In this document: one piece after another, positions 46,901 through 57,265 of the stretch
Layout: the number at the start of each line of letters is the position of its first letter
Numbering within the stretch: the stretch's first letter is position 1
NCBI GenBank assembly: GCA_023213315.1
Contig: JAKCPI010004475.1
Span: 186,001-250,000 of the forward strand
DNA from: Euborellia annulipes
Lineage: Eukaryota > Arthropoda > Insecta > Dermaptera > Anisolabididae
Length of the DNA stretch: 64,000 nt
Direction: 5' to 3'
The notes under the pieces: generated by a model
The model's database searches: none
What the model was told of the DNA's origin: nothing
Seen by the model: only the letters and a program-made list of their open reading frames with translations
Translations under genes and position numbers: made by a program

Positions 46901-49900
46901 CCACGGCTTTTTCGAAACTAAAAGTTGAATGAATAAATTATTTTTGATTAATTCTTTACTTTATTTTATTAATTATCCTAATAATCCAACCAAGATTGCA
47001 TTATACAATTTTTTTTTGGGTGCTAAAATAATCGAGAAATGAAAAACACGAAAAAGGTTTTAGTGAAATAGGCACAACTAACAAAAAATATTGTCTAATT
47101 CGTGAACTCTGCCGAGGACTTGCCGAATTCACGAAAATGGCAAAAATTGATGAAATAAGCAATTTCATAATTCGGTAAATATAGATATATCTCAACTATA
47201 CTAAAATAATTCTTATCACTATTTAAATAATCATGATCTTATTTGGCCAATACTCACTTTACAATAAACGGAATAGAAAGGGAGATAATATTCTTAATTC
47301 TGGTTTCTGATTTAAGAAGATGATAGGCGAGTTGACCCTCCCCAAAACTGGATTCAGCTATTCGAGAAAATTGTTTTAAAAATGTTGATCCAAGAATCGA
47401 CAATCTTTCACAATGACAACATTGTTCATGTTTTTTAATACAAAGTCTTTTATTTAAGATGAACACTATATTGTTTAATAATAGAGGAACGAAATAATCA
47501 TTATTCCTAAAAAAAATATATAAATTTAATAATAATTAGAAAATTAAAATTATATTTGTAACAATTTTTTACCTTAAGAGTTTCAGGAGGATTTTTTCTG
47601 CTCTTGGTTGAGGGTTAGTTATTTGGATAATATAATCTAGAAGCGCATGAATTGTCTTGATATTCGTTAGACTTTGATTTTTTGTAGTAGTGTAAGTAAT
47701 TCTTGTGAGAAGAATCAATTCAGGTGCAGGCGCAGTATGAACATCGTAATAATTTTTTACTTCTTCAGTGATCTGGAACAAAATCGAATTATTAAAAATA
47801 ATTAAATAAAATATAATTTACATGCGATTCGAAAACAAAATAAAATTAACAGGAACAGGTGAATAAAAGAACTTTTTAAATATCAACCAACAAGGGTTGA
47901 AAAAAAAAACTTTTTAAATAGTGAATAAAGGGATGAAGAGGTAGGGAGTCTATTAAATCAAACACCTTTTTCGCAAAACGTTTTTGTCAATTTTATTATG
48001 CCATCTTCAGTTGCATAGGCTAAACTAGGTTAACCATTAACAACTCTATTTGCTAAAAAACTGTTAATAATGTTAAATATACTTTAAAAAAAATCTATTT
48101 AGCTTAATAAAGTCAATGTAAATAATTTTTGTTTAGCCTATGCAACTGAAGATGACATAATAAAATTGACCGAAACGTTTTGCGAAAAAGGAGTTTGATT
48201 TAATAGAGTCTCCCTGCCTGACTGCATTCCTCTACATCCCTTTATTCGTTTCTACACAGCCATTTTCTACATTAAATTTTAAATATCGTCGACGTTTCAA
48301 GAACGCATCGTTCCCATCTTCAGGACGATAAATTGTTAATTTTGTTTAGATTGATACATTTCAATTCATACAAAAATATAACAAATTTATATATATGATA
48401 ATTGCGGTAGGGGCTAGAGTTGTATTTTTTGTGGGCCCGAAACATCAGCACTGGCCAAGATTGAAAGAATTTCCAAAAAAATACAGTCCAGGCACCTATC
48501 GCAATTCTCATATACATCTAATGGTATATAGTATATGGTATATAGTGATAGTGATCTAATGGTATATGCAAATTTATGTTATATTTTTATATGAACCGCA
48601 ATGTAACAAACAAAATTAAGAAATCAAACTAAACAAAATTAACAATTTATCGTCCTGAAGAGAGGAGCGATGCGTTCCCAAAACGTCGTCGATATTTAAA
48701 AAGTTCTTTTATTCCATACTAGTCTTCCCCCCTAGAATTCGATTTTTTGCTCCCCATATTCAATGCTCTCCTAATTGAAAATTATTTATTATTAACTATA
48801 TTATCAAAAGTTTTATATATTAAAGTATTAACCAGTATTTCCATATGTTTTTCTAAAGTAGCAGGTTTGTTCGATTCATCTTCTTGGTTCTCGTCGTGAT
48901 CTTCATCGTCGTCATCACTATCAGTCTCGCTTTCTTCTTCACAGACAGGGGAATAGGCCTCTTCAGATAGATCAGAAGAGGTTGGAGAACGACCTGGTGA
49001 GGAGCAGGAGGCATTGGAATCCCAACTCCAAGACCCCGGTGATCTTCCTCCAGCTCCACTGCTGCCAGGACTCACGGGACTCCAATCTGGATCAAATCCA
49101 TGAGGTGATGATGGTGTCCAAGCACTTTCTGGACTTCCAAAATCTTCATCTATCACGGCTTGATAATTCGGACTATTCAACCGAAATCTTTTCTTCGGAT
49201 TAGTCAATTCGTCCTCTGTTTGTTTTTTTTTCATTTGATTTTTATTCTCCCAATTTATAGTATTTTGAGGTATACTTTTATGAATTTTTGAGGCAGTTCT
49301 AACATATAAATCATAACTTTCAATCGATTGAAGTTCATCATTTTCATCTTTTTCAAGGAATTTTTCAAAAAAATCCATTTTTCTTTCCAATTTTGTGAAA
49401 TGTTTACATTTCGATTTTTCTATATTGCATATTTTGTGGTCTATTTTATTATCTTCTACATATTTTTCTAATCTTTCTACAAGAACATCTATTAATCCAT
49501 AAGTGATAAATTTGCGTAAATAATTCTGATCATATAAGAAATTTAAAAGCATATATAGACCAACGGTTTTAATATTTGATGAATTAGAATTTTTTGTGAT
49601 AGAAATTATTAATGGAAATCCTCCGTTTTTATAGAGCTTTAATCTGTTATTGTTGAAATGTGTTAATAAACAAAGTGAGGTAATAAGCACTAAAACAAAT
49701 CATAAATAAATGAAACAATTATCAAATTAAGATGACAGTAATTTTTATAATATAAGTTAAAATTTCTTACTTGAATTTTCGTAGCTAGTATCCAGAGAGA
49801 TTTCTTTAATGAGAACTGAAATAAATCCTTTATTTCCAAGTTCGGGTCTTGCATCCATAACGAAACAAAGATTACATAAACAGTGAATGGCAAGAGACTT

Positions 49901-52534
49901 AAGTTCAGAAATTTCAACCAGAGTGATTATAAATTCATAACCTTTTCCTTGTGCTTCAATCTGAAAAATATTTTCATTTTGACTTAATGCAATATTTTCA
50001 TTTTTTAATGTAAAAATGTTGTAATACATATACAGTTGTACCTCGAGATACGAGTGCCCTAACATACGAGTTATTTGAGATACGAGGTGTCGAGCGAACG
50101 AAGTTTTGTTTTGAAATACGAGCGAAATTTGAGATAGGAGGAACGGCCAGCTGCGAAAAAGTTGCAGCTGGTCGTGCATCGGAGCTATTTAATGACACTT
50201 GCCTAACTCATTTGAGATACGAGCAAGGTTACGGAACGAATTAAACTCGTATCTCGAGGTATCACTCTTCTCCTTCGGCGGGCTTTTCCACTTGCCAGGG
50301 GACTGTGCCCCCTGGACCCCTTTACTCGCCTTTGGCGAGCAAATGCATCAAATTTATTCTTGCTCACTGTTTGGAAAATTCACAATTGCTCGCCCAAGGT
50401 GGTTTTAAATATCCCTTTCTGAAGTATTTTTTCCTCTCCTACCCATTATTCTTAAGAAAGTCTTAACGTTTCGGCTTATGCGGTATTGGCTCATTCTTTT
50501 TCTCAAGGATCACGGAGACGAGGAAGTGAGAAACCTAATTGTGCCCTGAAAATGCCAAGACGCGGCCGATACTTGGATAGATTCTTATTAATAATGGCTA
50601 GCAAAGGAAAAACATCTTCAATCAACATTTAATCTGTTTCTTGCCTTTCATTCTAATATTGGCTGCCACCATATCCAAAAAAATAATTTTTTTTTCATAA
50701 TATTAATATTTTTTTAAAGTCTTTTCGACATCTTAGGCCATATAGACTTTTAACAATACTTAATATTATAATTAAGATACCGGTATATAGTGTGGCCCAG
50801 GCATATTTATTTAATTTATGATTAAAATCATAATAATAATATTTTTTCCGTCCTTCTGGCCCTTTTTAAAAAAGAGAAAGTGGAAACAGAGAAAAAAATA
50901 ACGAACAAGATTAAAAAAAAAAAAAAAATGGGATCAAATAAAAATGAAAAGGAAGAAATTAATTACCTGTTTGGCACATATTTCTGAACAGTAATTTGTA
51001 AACGCAACAAGTGCTTTTAAAATAACTTTTTGTAATTCTAGTTGATGATTAGAAGTTTTCAAAAATAAATCCATGATTACGCTCACAGTGCCTTCGCTTA
51101 ACATATAAGAACGTTTATTGGTTAAACTCCATAGATTCCTGGAATAAAAAAAAAAAGAGTCTATAGTATTATAAATTATTTTCACTCTTTTAAGGCCGGA
51201 CGCATACAGGAATAGACATTTCGTTAGAAAGAGAAATATTTTGTCTGGTGGGTTATAATCAACATTATTACTTTCTCTTACGTATATATGTAATATATAT
51301 AGAGAAAGTATTGCGATCATGTCAAAAATTCGATGTCGAGATTTTGATGGATATACTGTACAGTGAGGGACAATATTAAATCCCACCCATGCGTTTTCTA
51401 CTTGTGATTATTTCATTGATTTTAAAAGAAATATTATAAATTTTTTAAAGGAAACTTTCATGGTTCAAACCTAGAAAATTTCCAATAAAGATTTTCATTT
51501 TCTTTTATAAAAACAATGAAATAATCACAAGTATAAAACCCATGAGTGGGACTTAATATTGTCCCTCACTGTACATGTTTTGAGGTCCCCTAAGTCGAAA
51601 AAAGTGGGTTCCGCAAATTGGTCCGTTTGTGTGTAACGATTTTAAGCATGAAAGAATACTTGCTCTTTCCCATCTTCAAATAAAATAATTTGAGTGAGCT
51701 TTTACAAAATTAAAATATAAAAGAAAAAATTAAAAAAATTAATATTAACGTTATACCTCACTCTAATGTGACATAGAAGTGAAAAAAAAACGAACAAAAA
51801 AAATAATATATATATATATATATAGTGTCATACCAGTAAATAAGTGATTAAGTTGACTTTATATACTTTTTAGGGCACAATATTTTAAGTTACAGAATTG
51901 AAGATGTACAAAAATGACTTGATCACTTATTCACTGAGATGACAGATATAATAATATTTTAGTGTATCGTTTATCTCACTATAAATATATACATTGAATA
52001 CCTTAATGCTCTAACAGCCATTTGATGTGTAGCGTGGGAAATTAATTCTCCTTCATTCTTTAAAAGAGAAATAAGTGAAGGAACCACAGATTCTTTGTGT
52101 AAATCCGTCGCAAAACATTGTGATTGTGTTAAGTTCCCAATCAAACGACATGCTCTCCCTCGGATGCTGTCTCGATTGATATTTTGTAATATTGCAATCA
52201 CCGGTCTAACAATATTGCATTCGTGTAACTGAAATAATTAAAAAAAAAAATTAATAAGAACGTGGAAGTAATAAAATTGTAAAAAAAAATATTTTACCAA
52301 TTGTCGAGTTTCATTATCTAATGAACAATTAGCTAATATACTTAAGCTAATATCCAAAATCTTTTCATTTGGTTTTTCTAGGAAATAAACCAAAATTTTC
52401 AAACATTCTTTGTTCGCCAATATATTAATGCCTTCCTTCGTTTTACTTAAATCCGACCTTATTTTCAATAAGGTATTATATATTTGCGAGGAAGAATTTG
52501 ATTTTAATTTAGATATAATTTCATTTTTATTCAT
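43902..52534 (-). CDS. ARMC5: armadillo repeat / BTB protein, ARMC5 family
   Basis: Eleven exons, right to left: 52534-52298, 52228-52002, 51138-50967, 49960-49771, 49689-48833, 47772-47573, 47506-47258, 46917-46874, 46116-45966, 45882-45811, 44471-43902; about 989 residues (human about 935). ARMC5 is a CUL3 substrate adaptor linked in mammals to RPB1 turnover. Exons 1-5 encode ARM repeats (LSILANCSLDNETRQL, ACRLIGNLTQS, IHCLCNLCFVMD). Exon 5 continues into a Ser/Pro- and Asp/Glu-rich linker with FGSPESAWTPSSP. The last exon is a BTB domain (INLILDDGNIICVNKNTLCEKSPVFEAMFRG) plus BACK-like helices. Exons 8 and 9 are one base out of phase under strict GT-AG splicing (see findings). Exon 5 has a plausible but not strong donor (CTG/GTTAAT). 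Confidence 0.9.
44830..45310 (-). repeat. dispersed repeat of about 480 bp, copy 2
   Basis: Reverse complement of 5180-5665, with small indels. In ARMC5 intron 10. The two copies let the ends be guessed but no terminal repeat or target duplication was found. Confidence 0.75.
45451..45615. repeat. hAT fragment with inserted GC-rich piece
   Basis: TAGAGCCTAGATGTTCATGC and GGGCTCTAG resemble the ends of the element at 28099-28710, and AAGTTTCAGGAACGTATTCA is shared inverted. A GC-rich piece (GGGCCGCGGACAG...GGGCCCCGGGGC) interrupts it. Confidence 0.5.
46190..47180. repeat. inverted repeats flanking ARMC5 exon 8
   Basis: TTCGTGAATTCGGCAAGCCC at about 46263 and its partner GGACTTGCCGAATTCACGAA at about 47116 lie on either side of the 44-base exon 8. 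A second, local inverted repeat (46553-46758, arms GGTTCTCCTTA/TAAGGAGAACC and neighbours) lies in intron 8. Confidence 0.7.
47942..48213. repeat. inverted repeat with CTGAAGATG/CGAAACG core
   Basis: In ARMC5 intron 5. Arms about 47942-48025 and 48131-48213 are near-perfect reverse complements around about 105 bases. The right arm reads CAACTGAAGATGACATAATA, then TTGACCGAAACGTTTTGCG. Confidence 0.8.
48274..48700. repeat. inverted repeat with CTGAAGATG/GAAACGTCG core
   Basis: In ARMC5 intron 5, directly after the previous one. Arms 48274-48352 and 48629-48700; core GTCCTGAAGATGGGAACG, then GTTCTTGAAACGTCGACG on the minus strand of the left arm. The arm sequence is unrelated to the neighbour except for the core. 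Confidence 0.8.
50033..50265. mobile_element. pogo/Tigger-type MITE with CTCGAGATACGAG ends
   Basis: In ARMC5 intron 3. CAGTTGTACCTCGAGATACG on the left mirrors CGTATCTCGAGGTATCACT on the right. TA precedes the left end. It repeats ATACGAG motifs internally. Confidence 0.75.
50700..50816 (-). repeat. 5'-truncated SINE tail
   Basis: On the minus strand: ATGCCTGGGCCACACTATAT, then GTCTATATGGCCTAAGATGTC, GAAAAGAC and A-rich. It matches the common SINE 3' region seen at 4027, 9486 and 17691. Confidence 0.65.
51271..51670 (+). repeat. CTTTCTCTTA-head repeat interrupted by a MITE
   Basis: The repeat runs 51271-51360, is interrupted by the mariner-type MITE at 51361-51571, and resumes at CATGTTTTGAGGTCCCC. 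The copies at 19646 and 23465 are uninterrupted at this point. Confidence 0.75.
51361..51571. mobile_element. mariner-type MITE, 211 bp
   Basis: CAGTGAGGGACAATATTAAA on the left mirrors CTTAATATTGTCCCTCACTG on the right, TA on both sides (51359-51360, 51572-51573). The interior also shows AACAATGAAATAATCACAAG, and its near-complement at the left. Confidence 0.85.
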
Positions 52535-52936
52535 TTTAATATTTTTTATTTAAGGTTATGATAAAATGTCATTTAATAAAAAAAAGATACCAAGATGGCG
52601 CGGCTCCAGGTAATTTCTAATTTTTTTCTTAATCTTTGTATACAAAATTTTAAATCTATTATTATTATTATTAACAAAATGTTTATTAATTTTTTTTTTA
52701 AATTAATTTATCTTTAATGAAAAAAGTTAAGAAAGAAATTAAAAAAACAGATTAAATATTTTTTTAAAACTCCCACTTCCTGGCAAATGATGACTATGTT
52801 CAGAACGAATTTAAAAGCAGTTAAAGGTAGACGCTCATAGACGCTGCTAGTGTCAATAGGGAATAAACGGGAAGAGGGAAGGGACATAGTAGTGAATTAA
52901 TAAAACAGTATCGAACAGTATTGAGAGAGATAAAGG

Positions 52937-53335
52937 TATCAGAGTTGGCAAGTTTTATCCCGCCGAGTATAATACACGGTTTTACACTTGTATAAAACTA
53001 TCGCGGATAAAACTAGGCTAATGTATAAAAGGTATAAAACTGTAAAAAACTTGGCAACCCCTCCCCCTGAAAAAGCAGCTTAAAAGCTTAAAATTTTATA
53101 ATGTTTTAAAGTATTGACGATGTTGTTTGCTTTTTATTTAGTGAATAATATAATCAAACACATCGTTAATGATTGAAAACTTATGAAATTTTAATTGAAT
53201 TTCCTTTCTCGTCGGGTTTGCGGATGCGTAAGTTTTATACAGTTTTATACCTTTTATACATTTTAGCCAAGTTTTATCCGCGAATCTTTTGTATAAAACC
53301 TTGTAAAATCGTGTATAAAACCTGCCAACTCTGAT
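52937..53335. mobile_element. GTTTTATAC-rich MITE, intact copy
   Basis: Ends TATCAGAGTTGGCA and TGCCAACTCTGATA are inverted. Both halves carry repeated GTATAAAACT-type words. It serves as reference for the split copy at 13031-16781. Confidence 0.75.
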
Positions 53336-53699
53336 AACAGTATCGAAAATATTCGGGAGAGGGGAAAGGCATTGAACCAAGACAGTTGAAATTATATTTT
53401 ACATTTGAACAGAAACAAAGAGCTCGAGTTCAAATCTCTCCAGGTGGAATTTTGTTTTCCTCCATGTACTGATTTGTTGCGAGTTGCACCTACTATCATC
53501 AGACTATCATAGATAACTTTACACAAAATTCCTAAGTTTAATTTTTCGCGCGCAAAGTTAGTTCGTAAAAAACACTGGTAGAGAGCATTAAACTTATTAA
53601 CTATTTTTAATCTGGAGCTGTCCAATCTTGAATATATCTGAGCTGTGAACTGATCTGTTATTCCCTGCTGCACTCCTGCTACAATGGTACACCATCAGA

Positions 53700-54190
53700 A
53701 TTATTTAAATATCATTTTTAAATCTTTGTTTTCATTAATTTAACAGCTAATTTCCAATAACTACGTTTAATTAATGAAATATTTGTTTAACAAGCTTATA
53801 AAATGATTTTTTTTTTTACATATTTTTTTTTTTTTTTTTTTAGGGTTTCTTTTCAAGGATATTGAATTTCGTTGGGTAATTTTGATATAAAACATTTTAT
53901 TAATTAAATAATCAATTAAGAAAACCTCAATTGTTATTTTATTTAGCTCTAATTAATCAATTTAAAAATTAAGAACTTGATACTTTTCAAGGTCATAATT
54001 ATTTAAAAATCATTAAATCTTTGTTTTAATTTAATATTTCCAATAATTACGTTTAATTAATGAAATGTATAATAAGCTTATAAATTTTTTTTAATATTGT
54101 ATTCTTTCTTTTTTTAGGATTTCCATTTTAAGGATATTTTATTTCATCTTCAGGTAATTTTGACATAAAACATTTTACTAATTAAATAAA
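53700..54190. repeat. imperfect tandem duplication, period about 300 bp
   Basis: CATTTTTAAATCTTTGTTTT...ATAAAACATTTTATTAATTA recurs about 300 bases later. Each unit ends with a T tract, AG, a short exon-like stretch (GGTTTCTTTTCAAGG... or GATTTCCATTTTAAGG...) and GTAATTTTGA. Confidence 0.7.
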
Positions 54191-55062
54191 GAAAGCTCAC
54201 TGCCTATATCTGGGAATCTTTGATTGGGAAGATATGGAGAATAATACCAGCCTCATTCTTCTCTCTAAACATTTCAATTTATTGCAAATATTTCGGCTCG
54301 TATACAGGGACCATCTACAGTGCATTTATAAATTTTTGAAAGAGATTGTCAAAGGTATAAACTAATTGAGAAAAATTGAGCGCATGGGCTTCATGTCTGG
54401 TCGTTCTTTGCCAGTATTAAATGTTATGTGGCCCCGAGACGATCAATTTTAACTGACAATTGCAATTGTCAAATTGAAGGGTTCGATTGATGTATTCATC
54501 CATCGCATCAATTCTTAATTGTTTTGTAAACTTGTGTGTAGTGTCCGCGCTCATGGAAGTTTATTTCATTTGATGAATTGAAATTATCATTGCTGTTTGG
54601 CGAGCAACTGACGAAACGATTGTCACTTGCTAGTTAGACCATCAATCGCTTCCATCAATGCCTCTAATCGATGCCCTTCAATCAAAATTTCTATCATTCG
54701 CCGTAATTCAATTGGCAATCGCGTCAATTTTCTCCAAGATGGTCAATAAGTTGCATCAATGATATCATTGCCAAATGCAATTGTCAATTTTATTGTTCCT
54801 CTCAGGCAGGCTTTTAGAGACTAAATCTCGGAACACAATTTTTAGGAGACTGACTTTTGCATGTGTTGTTTAGTAACTAATGCACTCAGACTTCATCTGG
54901 TGATGGCATCCCGTACTGTAAAAACCATATTTTCAAATGTATATAGCGCAATAACCGCAAAAGCGGTTATTCAGAAAATAAAAAATAGTTGCCATGACTT
55001 TAGGGATGACCCTCGTATACTATAGTATACCAATATATGCTGACAAAGAACGACTAGACACG

Positions 55063-56475
55063 GGCAGGGCCGGATCAAGCAAGATGGAGGCCCTTAGCAT
55101 GGGCGTCCGCAGGATTTTTTGCAGGGGGGGGGGGGCAAGTCACTTCCAGATAAGTTAAAAAAAAACGTACTTTGATATTAATGATGTTATACATCTCTTA
55201 GTATTTAAAACTTTCTCACCGCGGCAAGATTGATGTATACTGAGAAAGGTTTTTTTGTATTTTTTTTTTTGTTTTTATACATTTTTTTGTATCATTTTAA
55301 TTTTCCAGGGGGGACAAGTGCCTGGTTGCCCCCCCCCCCTGCGGACGCCCATGCCATTAGGCAGTCGAAATCTCGGGGGCCTGTCAACGAAATTTTTTCC
55401 GTCCAAATCATTTTGCCTTTTTTTTAAAGAAAAAAAATTTTTGCCGCCAGTTGAAAAAGTTGATAAGAAGAACCTCGTTTGTCTGTAAGTTGTTAAAATT
55501 ATTTTATATCCACTAATTTGTGTTTCAGATTAATTTAACTTTTTAAAAATGTTGTGGAGATGTGTAGAGCAATTTAGGATGAATTGAGTTTCTATGGTAT
55601 ACGACTAGGCACAGGGCCGAATCAAGCAAGATGGAGGCCCTTAGGCAGTCGAAATCTCGGGGCACTGTCAACGAAATTTTTTCCTCCTGCGCATAATTTT
55701 TAACTTTGCCCATCAACCGTAGGTTGAGGTAAAGTTAATGTAATCGTAAAAAAAAATGGAAATTTTTCTGAAGCTGCCAAAATGCGTTTTGAGGTCTCCT
55801 GAATCCATTTAACTAGTTTTTGGAATGATGTGTGTGTGTGTATGTCTGTGGTAATTTTTTTCGTCAATGAAGACTCAAAAACTATTTGTTCAATTGTTTT
55901 GAAATTTTCCACACATAAACTAGGGGTAAAGGCCAAGAACTGAAAAGCTTTTGGTAAACATTGGACCGGCTCTAGGGGGGAACAAATATTTTTTTCTTAC
56001 TTAACCTATAAATTTTTTTATATATTCAGAAACTAGACTTCCTCCCGAGTAAAATGATATATAATATGTATAATATGTATCGGACCATTGGGGGGGGGGG
56101 GGGGGAAGGGGGGCTCTAAAGGGTCAATATTTTTTTCTTGAATAGTGGGTGGGCAAAGTTGTGCGCTTGGCTTACAAGTTAGTCCCACCCTTTATTTTCC
56201 TCTCAAGTGAAGCATTTTAGCTTTTAATTAGGCTAACTTAATTTTTGTCGCCTTACGGGAAATTTTTTTCCCTTCCATGAAAATCATTTTGCCTTTTTTT
56301 AGGGAAACGAAATTTTTGCCGCCAGTTGAAAAAGTTGATAAGGAGAATCTCGTTTGTCTGTAAGTTGTTAAAATTATTTTATATCCACTAATTTGTGTTT
56401 CAGATTAATTTAACTTTTTAAAAATGTTGTGGACATATGTAGAGCAATTTAGAATGAATTGAGTTTCTATGTAAT
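55063..56475 (+). repeat. duplicated repeat block
   Basis: The stretch from TTTTGCCGCCAGTTGAAAAA through CTCGTTTGTCTGTAAG to GTGGAGATGTGTAGAGC at 55430-55595 is repeated at 56310-56465. GGGCCGGATCAAGCAAGATG-type ends at 55070 and 55614 are hAT-like. One copy hosts the MITE above. Confidence 0.65.
55098..55353. mobile_element. hAT-type MITE, 256 bp, inside another repeat
   Basis: CATGGGCGTCCGCAGG and CCTGCGGACGCCCATG are perfect inverted ends with G/C tracts inside. It splits the sequence GGAGGCCCTTAG/GCAGTCG, which is uninterrupted in the related copy at 55620-55665. Flanking CCCTTAG and CCATTAG suggest the target duplication. Confidence 0.8.
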
Positions 56476-57265
56476 TAAATATTTAAGCTTAATATCCTCA
56501 TTTGATCAACAGTTGGTATAAATCAGTTTACAGGCCTTGCCTAAATGAATATCTTTTATATTGTTTTATGTTATTTATCTTAAAAAGTCAAAAATATCCC
56601 TTAGTTAGAATATTTGTTCATTAAAAAAGATAACAGTTCTATATGCATATAAATTATAACATTATTTCAAATTTGTTTAAAATAAAAAACTAATAAGACT
56701 ATAATATTTAATTTAATTTAATATTATTGATTAAGAATCCAAAATTGCTCGGGAGCCCACATCTTGTTGGTAAGTGGATGTCCCTTTCTTCTATATTTTC
56801 AACATGCGCCAGACCCTCCGACGGGCCGGCCTGTTCTATATCTTCCGGATGCAAAAAACCCAAAACCCATTCCGCCGACCCCGTCTGCGGGTATAAGGCT
56901 AGGAAAGAAGAAGAAAAAGAGTAAGAATCTAAAATATCTAGACTTTAGGATTCTTACTTGATAAGTTTAGGATTCTTGTCGCGAAAAGACTTTATTAAAG
57001 GCTATGTTTTAAAATATCTAGTGTAAGTTTAGCCCTTCTGCGGGTAGAGGAAGTGTAAAAGAAAAAATAATTTTTTAACCCCCCTCCATCTCCACCCCTT
57101 TTAAACAAAACCAAAATGACATCCCTTGTATATTGCCTAATTATACCTTATTTTATGGGTTTTCTCATGTCCACAGCAGTTTTAATATAAGATATTTTTA
57201 AAAATTTCTTTAAAAAGACATAATGAATATTAATCAAAGCTTTTTTTCATTGATTTGAAATTTAG

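Larger units (their letters stand above)
52535..57265. other. ARMC5 to MOV10L1 region, repeats, missing 5' exons
   Basis: A possible first exon of the next gene (ATGGCGCGGCTCCAG then GTAATT, 52594-52608) faces ARMC5. Then come the CAGAGTTGGC MITE (52937-53335), a tandem duplication (about 53700-54190), CAATTG-rich unique sequence (54430-54800) and a duplicated hAT-rich block (55063-56475). I could not find the expected N-terminal exons of MOV10L1. Confidence 0.4.

Noticed and set aside
55230..55488. two overlapping plus ORFs near 55.3 kb
   Set aside because: They run through a MITE end and C tracts.
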